Source: Microvirga sp.
GTDB taxonomy: Bacteria > Pseudomonadota > Alphaproteobacteria > Rhizobiales > Beijerinckiaceae
Length of the DNA stretch: 64,000 nt
Assembly: GCF_014699075.1 (NCBI RefSeq)
Contig: NZ_JACXAB010000006.1
Coordinates: forward strand, 62,001 to 126,000
Direction of reading: 5' to 3'
Made by a program: the position numbers and the translations under genes. Positions 16,579-25,871 of this stretch are shown here, one piece after another; within the stretch, counting starts at the first letter, position 1, and each line of letters starts with the position of its first letter. The notes under the pieces were generated by a model that did not search any database, had not been told where the DNA came from, and saw only the letters and a program-made list of their open reading frames with translations.

Positions 16579-19416
16579 TTAGATCACGTAAAAGTCGTGA
16601 TAGAAAACTTTCAGGTTCTTATCGAGGGTGGCGATCTTCACTTGTGCCGAGCCGCCGGTGCCGTCCTTATCGTAGTAAACGGCGCCAGACTTCTTGTCGT
16701 AGATGATCCGATCCTCGCGATCTTGAGCTCTGGTGCCGTTGACGAACATGTCACTGTTGAACTTCTTCGGCTTGGTGGCCGTGCCCGACCCTAGCTTGTT
16801 GAAGATCCTGTTCTCCAGGTAGATGCTGTCATCCTGGTAGCGGAAGTCCTCGATCCGATCCACATTGGTGCGCTTGTCCATCCTCATGTCGAACACGAAG
16901 ATGTCCTTGCCTGCCTCACCGTAAAGCGTGTCGTTGCCCAATCCACCGTAGATCTTATCATTGCCCGACCCGGCCCGCAGCTGATCGTTGCCTGAGCCAC
17001 CATAGATGCCGTTAGCCCCGGCATTGCCGATGATCGTGTTGGCGAAGTTGCTGCCCTTGAGCTGCATCGAGGCACTGCCGGCGGCGTACAGGTACTCTAC
17101 CTCGGTGCCGTCGCCCATCGTGAAGTCGACGGATGCATAGACCGTGTCGACGCCGCCGCCTGCGGCTTCGACCACATAGTCGCCGATGTCGTTGGCATAA
17201 TAGACATCGTTGCCGATGCCGCCATCCATGGCGTCGATGCCGGTGCCGCCGTCGATCACGTCGTCGCCGGTGCCACTATACAGAGCGTCGTTGCCGCCGC
17301 GCCCATAGAGGGCATCGTTCCCGCCAAGGCCGTTGAGGATGTTGGCAACATCGTTGCCGGTCAGCTCGTTCGCCTCCTCGCTGCCAGTCAAAGTGTTCGT
17401 GATCGTGCTCACATCCAGGCGAATGTTCTCGACATTGGCAAAGTCATTGCCCGTCACCACGAAGTCTCCCGTGATCACCACGGTGTCGTTGCCTTGCCCG
17501 GCCAGTTCGGTGATGCGGTCGCGCCCGGCCACATAGTAGACGTCGCTGCCGTCGCCGCCCTCCAGGGTATCGTTGCCGGCGGCGCCGTTCAGCGTATCAC
17601 TGCCGCCGCCACCGCGCAGGATATTAGCGTTTGCATCGCCGGTCAGCGTATCGGCATAAGCCGAGCCGATCAGGCCTTCGATGCCTTCGAACTGGTCGCC
17701 AGCCGCGTCGCCCATATAGCTTGCGCGATCGGACCAATTGAGACTGACCCACACGCCTCTTCCGGCAACAGGCCCCGCATGGGCGTAGCTGGCGAAGTCC
17801 ACGATCCCGGCACCGTCGCCGCCTTCGAGACTGTCGTTGCCAGAGCCGCCCTCCAGGGTGTCGGAGGCCCAGGCAAGGCCGCCGCCATCACCACGCAAAC
17901 GATCGTTGCCATTACCGCCCCGCAAATCGTTGGCTTCTCCAGAGACGCCGTAGAGGATATCATTGTAAGCCGACCCAATCAGACCTCGGATGTTCTTGAT
18001 TGTGTCGCCAGCCGCTTCACCGCTCGAAGCATACAATGCGGTAAGCGAGGCGGTAACACCCACGCCTCCTTCCAGACTGTCGGCATTAGCATAGGACGCG
18101 AAGTTGAATCCCGCGCCACCATCAAGCTTGTCGGCACCGACGCCACCTTCGAGTGTATCGTCGCCGTTATCGCCGAAGAGTTCGTCAATGTTGCCCTTAC
18201 CCTGCAGCAGATCGTTGCCGTTATGGCCATAGAACGTGTCGTAGGCATCTGCGCCGGTGATCGTATCGTCGCCGCCGCTGCCGATGAACGCTTCGATGTT
18301 GTCGAAGGTGTCACCGCTGGCATCGCCTCTGTTATTGATCGATTTCGTGAGATCGAGAACGATGCCTGCCGCAGAATATTCATAGGTGACAATGTCCCAG
18401 AAGGCGCGACCGTCAACGCCGCCATCCATCTTGTCGGCGCCCGCACCACCATAGAGCTTATCGGATCCCGCTCCAGCATTAAGGGTGTCATTCCCGGCAC
18501 CGCCATGGAGAGTGTCATCGCCTTGCCCTCCTTCAAGCGAGTTAGCACCAGCATTGCCGATCAGGACGTCCTTAAAAGCTGCGTTGTCGGTACCAGTGAG
18601 GTTTTCAATGCTGTCATAAGTGTCACCTTTCGCATCGCCGGAGCTCCCTCCCTTGCTCAGGTCGGCTGTCACCCCTCCCTCATCAGTCGAGGCGGAGTAA
18701 TCTACCCAGTCGTTGCCCTCTCCGCCGATGAGTCGATCAGCTCCACGATCACCATAGAAAGTATCGTTCCCGGCGCCGCCATCTAGCGTGTCGTTATCGT
18801 CTCCACCAGAAAGTTCATCATTGCCGCCCTCGCCATACAAGGTGTCGTTACCTCCCATTCCGTACAATGTATCGTCGTCTGAAAATACATTGCCATCACG
18901 GGATGTTGTCCCGACATGGATGTCGTTGTGCGAGGTTCCTTGAACGGTGACGGACCTCTCCCGCGCATCGATGATCTGCGTGTAGATGCGCGCCGGGGCT
19001 GGGACGCCGCTTTGCCAGACAACAGAGATGCGCCCGTCCGGCAGTTCCGTAACGGAGGAAATCCGCTGGTCGCCAGCCCTCAAATCGCCGTCGGTGATCA
19101 GCTTGTCGATGTAGTCTCCATTAGCCTTGACCAGCCGCAGGTAGATGTCTTCCGAGTCGTTGTTGGGATCTGTATCCACTTTGTCGTCGAGATCATCTGA
19201 ATAGACGAGAGCATACCCACCGGCGAAGCCGCCCTTTGTCAGTGCAGTGACGTCCGGCGGGTAATCGACATCGATTTCGATTTTGACTACGCTTCCTGCG
19301 TCGATCGTGTTGCCTTCAACGTTGTAGACCCGCGTGGAGACATAGGAATCGGTACCCTTGGTTGTCACCCAGCTGATGGCGAAGCCACCAGTCGACAATG
19401 CCGTAATGGACGGCAA
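16579..19416 (-). CDS. RTX calcium-binding protein, C-terminal part after a frameshift
   Basis: 945-codon open frame forming most of a secreted RTX protein. The N-terminal part continues beta-propeller-like repeats of the form VTxLxxGGFAxxxxxW. From about residue 175 it has around thirty calcium-binding nonapeptides (GGNDTLYGE, GAGNDTFYG and similar) interrupted by four modules ending in GDAxGDTxxxIExxIGS. The end (IEDFRYQDDSIYLEN, DREDRIIYDKKSGAVYYDKDG) resembles type I secretion tails. No ABC/MFP export genes are adjacent. The frame opens with TTG and no ribosome site. The true start is in the 19365-20108 frame, joined by a missing base near 19460-19470. Base composition is visibly less GC-rich than neighbours. 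Enzymatic function is unknown; surface or biofilm roles are typical. Confidence 0.85.
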   Translation of the reverse strand: MPSITALSTGGFAISWVTTKGTDSYVSTRVYNVEGNTIDAGSVVKIEIDVDYPPDVTALTKGGFAGGYALVYSDDLDDKVDTDPNNDSEDIYLRLVKANGDYIDKLITDGDLRAGDQRISSVTELPDGRISVVWQSGVPAPARIYTQIIDARERSVTVQGTSHNDIHVGTTSRDGNVFSDDDTLYGMGGNDTLYGEGGNDELSGGDDNDTLDGGAGNDTFYGDRGADRLIGGEGNDWVDYSASTDEGGVTADLSKGGSSGDAKGDTYDSIENLTGTDNAAFKDVLIGNAGANSLEGGQGDDTLHGGAGNDTLNAGAGSDKLYGGAGADKMDGGVDGRAFWDIVTYEYSAAGIVLDLTKSINNRGDASGDTFDNIEAFIGSGGDDTITGADAYDTFYGHNGNDLLQGKGNIDELFGDNGDDTLEGGVGADKLDGGAGFNFASYANADSLEGGVGVTASLTALYASSGEAAGDTIKNIRGLIGSAYNDILYGVSGEANDLRGGNGNDRLRGDGGGLAWASDTLEGGSGNDSLEGGDGAGIVDFASYAHAGPVAGRGVWVSLNWSDRASYMGDAAGDQFEGIEGLIGSAYADTLTGDANANILRGGGGSDTLNGAAGNDTLEGGDGSDVYYVAGRDRITELAGQGNDTVVITGDFVVTGNDFANVENIRLDVSTITNTLTGSEEANELTGNDVANILNGLGGNDALYGRGGNDALYSGTGDDVIDGGTGIDAMDGGIGNDVYYANDIGDYVVEAAGGGVDTVYASVDFTMGDGTEVEYLYAAGSASMQLKGSNFANTIIGNAGANGIYGGSGNDQLRAGSGNDKIYGGLGNDTLYGEAGKDIFVFDMRMDKRTNVDRIEDFRYQDDSIYLENRIFNKLGSGTATKPKKFNSDMFVNGTRAQDREDRIIYDKKSGAVYYDKDGTGGSAQVKIATLDKNLKVFYHDFYVI

Positions 19417-20108
19417 GTCGGCGGAGCCTGTTGGGCCACTTGCGATGAAGGCATCCGCGAGGGCCGCACGGTGTTATCGGCCTCCACAAGCGCGACTTTG
19501 ACGTGGCCGCCCTGCACCCAGGTGACAACGTGCTTGCCATTTGCGACTTCCACCACATCCGGCTTGTTGACGCCACTCACCGTCGAGATGGTGAACTTGT
19601 CTCCGTTCGACCTTCTGAACCAAATGTTATCCGTCGCACCATCGTGCGTATCGGCCCAGACCGAAACCCATTCGCCCTCGCCCTTCGCCGTATTCGCAGC
19701 CACAGCTGGATAATCGTTCGTGCGGCCCGTCGCGGGCTCTGCGAGAGTGACAGGACCAGCCTGGTCTGGAACACCCGTAATGGAAAATTTCTGCGCTTTG
19801 ACGCCGATGGATTCGCCCGACGTGCCTGCGGTAATCCAGGTAATGACGAAGCTGCCATCCTTCAGAACGGTTACCTCATTGGGCGGCTTTGAACCGGCCG
19901 AAGCTGTGACCGTCTGGATGGCTCCCGACCTTCCCAATCCGTCAATGATGCGAAAGCACGTGGTGTACTGGCTGCCGACCATGTAGCTCCAGACGACGAC
20001 TTGGCCACCATTCGGCAGAGCCGCCACGGTCCCGAAATATGATTGACCTTTGTCCGTAGCGGCTACCTGGGACGTGGTGATCGGGTTACCCCACTTCTCA
20101 ATGGTCAT
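19365..20108 (-). CDS. RTX calcium-binding protein, N-terminal part before a frameshift
   Basis: The natural start of the RTX gene: ATG at 20108 preceded by AAGGAG at 6 bases, giving MTIEKWGNPITTSQVAATD. It carries propeller-like repeats with VAALPNGGQVVVWSY and VTVLKDGSFVITWIT, the same type that continues in the downstream frame. True homology stops around VALVEADNTVR. The following residues are out-of-frame noise up to the stop at 19365. Adding one base in the run around 19460-19470 restores a single frame of 1,177 codons (16579-20108). There is no classical signal peptide, consistent with type I export. It could be a real pseudogene or a sequencing/assembly error. Confidence 0.8.
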   Translation of the reverse strand: MTIEKWGNPITTSQVAATDKGQSYFGTVAALPNGGQVVVWSYMVGSQYTTCFRIIDGLGRSGAIQTVTASAGSKPPNEVTVLKDGSFVITWITAGTSGESIGVKAQKFSITGVPDQAGPVTLAEPATGRTNDYPAVAANTAKGEGEWVSVWADTHDGATDNIWFRRSNGDKFTISTVSGVNKPDVVEVANGKHVVTWVQGGHVKVALVEADNTVRPSRMPSSQVAQQAPPTCRPLRHCRLVASPSAG

Positions 20109-20423
20109 GTTCAGCTCCTTGCAAGAGTATTTCGAGAATCTGGTTTGTTACGAAATTTGGTTTGGATTCGCTCATAAGGCGCGAACCGATTAAGAGCAAG
20201 TTTATATCGTATCGTAAGGTCAGCAAGTGCGATAGCGCACAAGGCTAAGCTTTCGGGCCGCAGCTTGAGCCGATCCTCTACGTCAGTCAGGATTTCTGGC
20301 ATGATTTCAGGCGCTTGCGAGCAAAGGACTTTTCAGACGGCCGGATAACGCCCCCTCCCATAGCCATCCGCCCCCGGAGCCGCTATTTCTTGCCCTGTAG
20401 CAGCCTCAAGCCCCCGAGACCCG
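20109..20423. other. Intergenic region between the RTX gene and polA
   Basis: A 315-base AT-richer spacer between divergent genes that must hold both promoters. A small perfect hairpin GTGCG-ATAG-CGCAC lies at 20227-20240. A minus-strand 63-codon frame (20111-20302) ends 2 bases before the RTX start codon with its stop just after the RTX ribosome site. It has no clear ribosome site of its own and no recognisable family, so it is not called as a gene. No promoter can be placed with confidence. Confidence 0.5.
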
Positions 20424-23400
20424 ATGCCCTCGTCCTCCCGTCCTGTCCAAGCCGGCGATCATGTGTTTCTCGTCGACGGCTCGTCCTTCATCTTCCGGGC
20501 CTATTTCCAGTCCATGAACCAGGACCAGAAGTACAATTCCCGGTCCTCGGACGGGATGCCCACGGGGGCCGTGCGGCTGTTCGTGTCCAAACTCCTGCAG
20601 TTCATGCGGGACGGCGCCGCGGGCTTGAAGCCCACGCATCTGGCCATCGTGCTCGACAAGTCCGAGGGCTCGTTCCGCAAGGAGCTGTATGAGGACTACA
20701 AGGGCCACCGGCCGGACGCGCCGGACGACCTCAAGGTCCAGATGCCGATCATGCGCGAGGCGATCCGCGCCTTCGGGCTCGAGCCCGTGGAGCTGCAGCG
20801 CTACGAGGCGGACGATCTCATCGCCACCTATACCCAGCAGGCGAAGGCGCGCGGGGCCGACGTGCTCATCATCTCGTCCGACAAGGACCTGATGCAGCTC
20901 GTGGGGCCCAAAGTGTGCTTCTACGATTTCGAGTCGGGCTCCAAGGGCAAGCCGGGCTACCGGCCCGAGCGCAATCTGGACGAGGCTGCCGTCACGGAGA
21001 AATGGGAGGGCATCCCGCCGGAAAAGATCGGCGACGTGCTGGCCCTCATGGGCGACAGCTCGGACAACGTGCCGGGGGTGCCAGGCATCGGGCTGAAAAC
21101 CGCGGCCCAGCTCATCAAGGAATACGGCGATCTCGAAACGCTTTTGGAGCGCGCGCCCGAGATCAAGCAGCCCAAGCGCCGCGAGAGCCTGATCGCCAAT
21201 GCGGAGATCGCGCGCCTGTCGAAAAAGCTCGTGACGCTGGACTGCGAAGCGCCCGTGCCGGTGCCGCTCGACGACCTGCGCGTGCCGGACCCGGACCCGA
21301 AGACGCTGGTGGGCTTCCTCAAGGCCATGGAGTTCAACACGATCACCCGGCGCGTGGCGGAGCTCTACGAGGCCGACCCCTCGGCGATCCCGCCCGACCC
21401 GCGCCTCATGCCGGGCGGCGAGGCGATCCGCTGGACCGGCAACGGCACCGGCGTGACGGCTCCCACCGACGATGCCGTGCCGTTCTTCGAGAAGGCCGAC
21501 CCGGCCTCGGGCGAGGTCGACCCCTTCGCCGGTCTCGACCTGCCGGAGACCGCCACCTTGCGCAAGCCCGTCGAGGGCCTCGGCACGCCCTCGCAGCTGG
21601 CCGGCAAGCGCGCGACGGAAGCCTCCTCGGTGCCGATTGATGTGACGGCTTACGAGACCGTCACCAGCCTGGAGCGGCTGAAGGAATGGGTGGCGCTCGC
21701 CCATGAGCAGGGCCATGTGGCGGTCGATACGGAGACGAGCGATCTCGATGCCAACCGCGCGGACCTCGTCGGTTTCTCGCTGGCCCTGGAGCCCGGAAAA
21801 GCCTGTTACGTGCCGCTGCAGCACCGGGACGAGTCCGATCTCTTCGGCGGCGGGCTCGTGAAGGGGCAGATCCCCGTCACCGATGCGCTCGACGTCATCC
21901 GCCCGATGCTGCAGGATTCCTCCGTCCTCAAGATCGGCCAGAACATGAAATACGACTGGATCGTGTTCAAGCGCCACGGGATCGAGGTGCATCCGTACGA
22001 CGACACGATGCTGATCTCCTATGTGCTCGATGCGGGCAAGGGCCCGCACGGCATGGACGAGCTCTCGCGCCGGCATCTCGGCCACTCACCGATCACCTTC
22101 TCGGATGTGGCCGGCACGGGCCGGAACAAGGTGACCTTCGACAAGGTGGAGATCGGCAAGGCCACGGCTTACGCGGCGGAGGATGCGGACGTCACGCTGC
22201 GGCTCTGGCATGTGCTGAAGCCCCGCCTTGTCGCCGAGCACCGCGCCACCGTCTACGAGACACTGGAGCGCCCGATGGTCGATGTGCTCGCCCGCATGGA
22301 GATGCGCGGCATCATGGTTGACCGGCAGATCCTGAGCCGTCTCTCCGGCGATTTCTCGCAATCTCTCGCGCGCCTCGAGGACGAGATCCACGAGATGGCG
22401 GGCGAGAAGTTCTCGCTCGGCTCCCCGAAGCAGATCGGCGACATCCTGTTCGGCCGCATGGGCCTGCCCGGCGCGAAGAAGACGCCGTCCGGCCAATGGG
22501 CGACGCCTGCAACCTTGCTCGACGAGCTGGCGCAGGCCGGCCACGAGCTGCCTGCCAAGATCCTCGAATGGCGCCAGCTCTCGAAGCTGAAATCAACCTA
22601 CACCGACACCCTGCAGGAGCACATGCATCCCGAGACAAAGCGGGTGCACACCTCGTTCTCGCTGGCCTCCACCACCACGGGGCGCTTGTCGTCGTCCGAT
22701 CCCAACCTGCAGAACATCCCGATCCGCACGGAAGCGGGCAGAAAAATCCGCAAGGCCTTCGTGGCGCAGGAAGGCCACAAGATCATCTCGGCCGATTACA
22801 GCCAGATCGAGCTGCGCCTGCTCGCGCACATCGCCGATATCCCGCAATTGCAGGAAGCCTTCGCCAACGGCGTCGACATTCACGCGGCGACCGCGTCGGC
22901 CATGTTCGGCGTTCCCCTCGACCAGATGACGGGCGATCTTCGCCGCCAGGCCAAGACCATCAATTTCGGCATCATCTACGGCATCTCGGCCTTCGGACTC
23001 GCCGTCCGTCTCGGCATCGGCAACCAGGAGGCCTCGGCCTTCATCAAGCAGTATTTCGAGCGTTTTCCGGGCATCCGCACCTATATCGACGAAACGAAGA
23101 AATTCGTGCGCGAGAAGACCTACGTGACCACGCTGTTCGGCCGCATCTGCCACTACCCGCAGATCCGGTCCGGCAACCCGTCCGAGCGCGCGGGCGTAGA
23201 GCGCCAGGCGATCAATGCGCCGATCCAGGGCACCGCCGCCGACATCATCCGCCGCGCCATGGTGCGCATGGAGGATGCGCTCAAAGCCGAGCGCCTCTCC
23301 GCCCGCATGCTGCTGCAGGTGCACGACGAACTGGTGTTCGAGGTGCCGGACGACGAGGTGGAGGCCAGCCTGCCGGTGATCTCCCGCGTCATGACGGAAG

Positions 23401-23480
23401 CGCCCTTCCCGGCCGTGTCGCTGAAAGTGCCCCTCGCGGTGGACGCGCGCGCCGCGCAGAACTGGGACGAGGCGCATTAA
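20424..23480 (+). CDS. polA: DNA polymerase I
   Basis: 1,018-residue replication and repair polymerase. Domains: 5'-3' flap nuclease (about 10-310; FLVDGSSFIFRAYF, LPD-type helix-hairpin region GVPGIGLKTAAQLI), 3'-5' proofreading exonuclease (about 410-600) and the polymerase domain. Proofreading residues look intact: Asp435 and Glu437 in VDTETSDLD, QNMKYD and YAAEDADVT. The polymerase has motif A DYSQIELRL (Asp791), the O-helix RRQAKTINFGIIYG and motif C VHDELVFEV (Asp968). The start ATG has no strong ribosome site. A GNAT gene follows after 3 bases. Confidence 0.97.
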   Translation: MPSSSRPVQAGDHVFLVDGSSFIFRAYFQSMNQDQKYNSRSSDGMPTGAVRLFVSKLLQFMRDGAAGLKPTHLAIVLDKSEGSFRKELYEDYKGHRPDAPDDLKVQMPIMREAIRAFGLEPVELQRYEADDLIATYTQQAKARGADVLIISSDKDLMQLVGPKVCFYDFESGSKGKPGYRPERNLDEAAVTEKWEGIPPEKIGDVLALMGDSSDNVPGVPGIGLKTAAQLIKEYGDLETLLERAPEIKQPKRRESLIANAEIARLSKKLVTLDCEAPVPVPLDDLRVPDPDPKTLVGFLKAMEFNTITRRVAELYEADPSAIPPDPRLMPGGEAIRWTGNGTGVTAPTDDAVPFFEKADPASGEVDPFAGLDLPETATLRKPVEGLGTPSQLAGKRATEASSVPIDVTAYETVTSLERLKEWVALAHEQGHVAVDTETSDLDANRADLVGFSLALEPGKACYVPLQHRDESDLFGGGLVKGQIPVTDALDVIRPMLQDSSVLKIGQNMKYDWIVFKRHGIEVHPYDDTMLISYVLDAGKGPHGMDELSRRHLGHSPITFSDVAGTGRNKVTFDKVEIGKATAYAAEDADVTLRLWHVLKPRLVAEHRATVYETLERPMVDVLARMEMRGIMVDRQILSRLSGDFSQSLARLEDEIHEMAGEKFSLGSPKQIGDILFGRMGLPGAKKTPSGQWATPATLLDELAQAGHELPAKILEWRQLSKLKSTYTDTLQEHMHPETKRVHTSFSLASTTTGRLSSSDPNLQNIPIRTEAGRKIRKAFVAQEGHKIISADYSQIELRLLAHIADIPQLQEAFANGVDIHAATASAMFGVPLDQMTGDLRRQAKTINFGIIYGISAFGLAVRLGIGNQEASAFIKQYFERFPGIRTYIDETKKFVREKTYVTTLFGRICHYPQIRSGNPSERAGVERQAINAPIQGTAADIIRRAMVRMEDALKAERLSARMLLQVHDELVFEVPDDEVEASLPVISRVMTEAPFPAVSLKVPLAVDARAAQNWDEAH

Positions 23481-23483
23481 AGC

Positions 23484-23981
23484 ATGCGCGAGGAGGTCTC
23501 ACACGGCCTGACGGTGCGGCCTGCCACCGTCCAGGACTCCGAGACGATCTTCAGCTTTGTGGCCGGGTTGATCGACGATCACTTGCCTGGCCAGACGCCC
23601 TGGACGTCGGCTGAGCGGATAGAGAAGGACGGCTTCGGTCCCGATCCGCTCTTCGAGGCGCTCGTCGCGGAGCGCGATGCCAGACCTGTCGGTTTCGTGT
23701 CGTTCTTCCGCGGCTATGCGGGCTGGCGCGGCAAGCCCATGGGCATCGTGCATGCGCTCTACGTTGTGCCGGAAGAGCGGCGTACAGGCGCCGTACGAGC
23801 CCTGATGGCGGTCGTTGCGAAGGTTGCCATGGAGCGGGATTGGGCGCGCGTGGAGCTCTTCGTCGAGGAAGAGCGGCCTGCCATCCGCTTCTACGAGGTG
23901 ATCGACATGCGCGACCTCCATCACCGGCACATGCGGCTCGACGGCGAGGCGCTGGCCCGTTTAGCGGATTCCGCATTTTGA
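23484..23981 (+). CDS. GNAT-family N-acetyltransferase
   Basis: 165 residues. The N-terminal LTVRPATVQDSETIFSFV is the beta1-alpha1 start of GNAT proteins. The central GIVHALYVVPEERRTGAVRALM contains the acetyl-CoA loop region, with RRTGAV as a relaxed form of RGxGxA. The C-terminal ELFVEEERPAIRFYEVIDM fits the beta5-alpha4 region. It starts 3 bases after the polA stop and is probably translationally coupled. The substrate is unknown. Confidence 0.8.
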   Translation: MREEVSHGLTVRPATVQDSETIFSFVAGLIDDHLPGQTPWTSAERIEKDGFGPDPLFEALVAERDARPVGFVSFFRGYAGWRGKPMGIVHALYVVPEERRTGAVRALMAVVAKVAMERDWARVELFVEEERPAIRFYEVIDMRDLHHRHMRLDGEALARLADSAF

Positions 23982-24163
23982 CTGCTAACCCGGGCGCGCA
24001 GCCATCATCGCGAGCATCGCGAAAGAATCCCGAAGAATCCCCTTTCATTCCTTTTCGGCAAGCGCTATATTGTAACATGTAAACAACGGGGCCTCATCTT
24101 GCCGGGATGCAGGGGACCATCGCAGCTTCGCTCTGAAGCCTTCATGCGCCGCAGAGTCCGCCC

Positions 24164-25492
24164 ATGAAGCGGAAAGTGGCCGCCATCCTGGCTGCGGACA
24201 TCGTGGGCTTCTCCAGGCTCATCGCGGAGGATGAGGACGGAACGCTGCGGCAGCTTGCAGCCTACCGCAACGTTCTTGATGACTTTGTCGCTCATCATGG
24301 CGGACGCATCTTCAACACGGCCGGCGACTCGATCATGTGCGAGTTCGACAGTGCTGTAGAGGCCACCCGTGCGGCCATCGACATCCAGGATTACATGCGG
24401 ACGCAGAACCTCACCTCGGCGCAGAACAAGCGGGTGCTGTTCCGTATCGGCATTTCGGTGGGGGAGGTGGTCGAGCGCCAAAATGACCTTTTGGGAATGG
24501 CCGTCAACATCGCGGCGCGGCTGGAGACCCTGGCCGCGCCGGGAGGCATCTGCCTGTCGCGCGCCGTGCATGAGGCCGTCTCCGGTCAGATCGCCGTTCC
24601 CTTCGTCGATATCGGCGAGCGGCAGGTGAAGAACATCCCCTTCCCGGTGCATGCCTTCACCATTGCCGGCCCGGATGCGGTCACCCCGTCGGAGCCGCAA
24701 CGCGCTTCCGTCCGGACCGTGGCCACGTCCGCCCTGGCCTTGGCAGGCGCCTGCCTGATCGTCCTCATCGGCACGGGAGGGCTTGTTCCTCATGGCCCGC
24801 TTTCAAAGCCGATGGAGCAGCTGACGGCGGAAGCCGGTATTCTGTCGCCGGCCCGGCACAGCGGCCAAGTGCTCCTGCTGCCCGCCAATCCCGTTGAAGC
24901 CTTTTCAGGGCTTGTGCAGAGGGGTGGGCAGATCGACGATCCGCACTCCGCGCCCGGCCTGTATCACAACGCCCTGCTCTTTGAAGCAAAAGGCGAATCC
25001 ATCGGGGCACACCGCGCATATTACACCCTGGCCCGGATGGGCCTGGACTACATTGATCCCCATCTGCGCTATGCGGCCCTTGTGCGGGCCCATGAGGGCC
25101 GGTTCATCGCGCGGCAGGTTTATGCCGAGTTGAACGAGGACGTTCCGACCCGCGCGACGGCCCTCGTCCATGCCCTGCAGTTCGAGGGCGCAGAGCGCAG
25201 GGCGAGGCTTCATGGCCTGATCGAGACGCATCCCGATTATGCGCCGGCCTTTTTCGTCTTGGCCGAGGAGCATTCGGAAGATCGGGTCGGCAGCCTGCAA
25301 ACCGCACAGGACAGGCGCACCGAGCATGCGGCTCTGGCCGCGTTTCTGAGAGCGCACGAGGAGGAGCGCTTGGCCCCGTTCTTCCTGGACCAGTCCGTCG
25401 CAGCCGACTGGATCGCGCGGGCCTACAGCCGCCATGCAAGGCTGACCTTGTCGAGCGAAAGCGTCTCGGCCCTGCCGGCTTTCAATCCCTAG
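24164..25492 (+). CDS. Class III nucleotide cyclase-domain protein with membrane segment and C-terminal helical region
   Basis: 442 residues. An N-terminal cyclase homology domain (about 4-170) has metal-binding Asp12 (AADIVGFS) and Asp55 (TAGDSIMCEF) and transition-state residues Asn115 and Arg119 (MAVNIAARLE). A hydrophobic segment at about 185-210 (TVATSALALAGACLIVLIG) precedes a helical region with no clear family. The adenine-selecting lysine is replaced (RIFNTAGDS, Asn51). The partner aspartate, normally in GDGVN, is also absent (LLGMAVN). ATP specificity is therefore doubtful. The gene stands alone between polA-GNAT and a small coiled-coil gene. Confidence 0.8.
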   Translation: MKRKVAAILAADIVGFSRLIAEDEDGTLRQLAAYRNVLDDFVAHHGGRIFNTAGDSIMCEFDSAVEATRAAIDIQDYMRTQNLTSAQNKRVLFRIGISVGEVVERQNDLLGMAVNIAARLETLAAPGGICLSRAVHEAVSGQIAVPFVDIGERQVKNIPFPVHAFTIAGPDAVTPSEPQRASVRTVATSALALAGACLIVLIGTGGLVPHGPLSKPMEQLTAEAGILSPARHSGQVLLLPANPVEAFSGLVQRGGQIDDPHSAPGLYHNALLFEAKGESIGAHRAYYTLARMGLDYIDPHLRYAALVRAHEGRFIARQVYAELNEDVPTRATALVHALQFEGAERRARLHGLIETHPDYAPAFFVLAEEHSEDRVGSLQTAQDRRTEHAALAAFLRAHEEERLAPFFLDQSVAADWIARAYSRHARLTLSSESVSALPAFNP

Positions 25493-25579
25493 CTCCATCA
25501 CGCTGCCAACAATCGATTAAGACCTGGCCTCTAGGATCGCGCTTCCGCAACGACCCTTCGATCCTGTGAGGAGCCGGCC

Positions 25580-25864
25580 ATGAGTGATGAAGCAGGCGGC
25601 GTCGCCATCCGTGTCTGGCGCGACCGTGCGCAGCTGCGCGAGGAGGAGCGCAACGACGCGCTGGCCCGCCTTCGCATCGCTCACGAGAAGGTGGCGATCC
25701 TGATGGCGGAGAACGAGCGGCTCGAGGCCGAAAATGCGCGCCTGCGGGCTCTTCACGCACCGGATGAGAGCATCACCCAGGCCGAGACGGACCTGCAGAT
25801 GGAAGCGCTGAGAGGCGCGCTCCTGCCCCTGATTACCCAGCCTATGGGACGGCTGAACGCCTGA
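25580..25864 (+). CDS. Small coiled-coil protein of unknown function
   Basis: 94 residues, charged and helical. A heptad-like stretch, REEERNDALARLRIAHEKVA then LMAENERLEAENARLRAL, spans about 20-62 and predicts a dimeric coiled coil. The C-terminal tail ALRGALLPLITQPMGRL is more hydrophobic. There is no signal peptide or cysteine. TGAGGAG 7-8 bases before the ATG supports translation. It ends 7 bases before the convergent stop of the amidotransferase gene. No family recognised. Confidence 0.65.
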   Translation: MSDEAGGVAIRVWRDRAQLREEERNDALARLRIAHEKVAILMAENERLEAENARLRALHAPDESITQAETDLQMEALRGALLPLITQPMGRLNA

Positions 25865-25871
25865 GGACAAC

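Noticed and set aside
17494..18786. 430-codon plus-strand frame antisense to the RTX repeats
   Set aside because: Its periodicity mirrors the RTX nonapeptide coding; no ribosome site and no independent homology pattern.
16900..18900. Apparent short tandem DNA repeats, possible CRISPR or minisatellite
   Set aside because: Spacing of about 27 bases corresponds to nine-residue RTX calcium-binding motifs in frame; units vary at third positions and there are no spacers.
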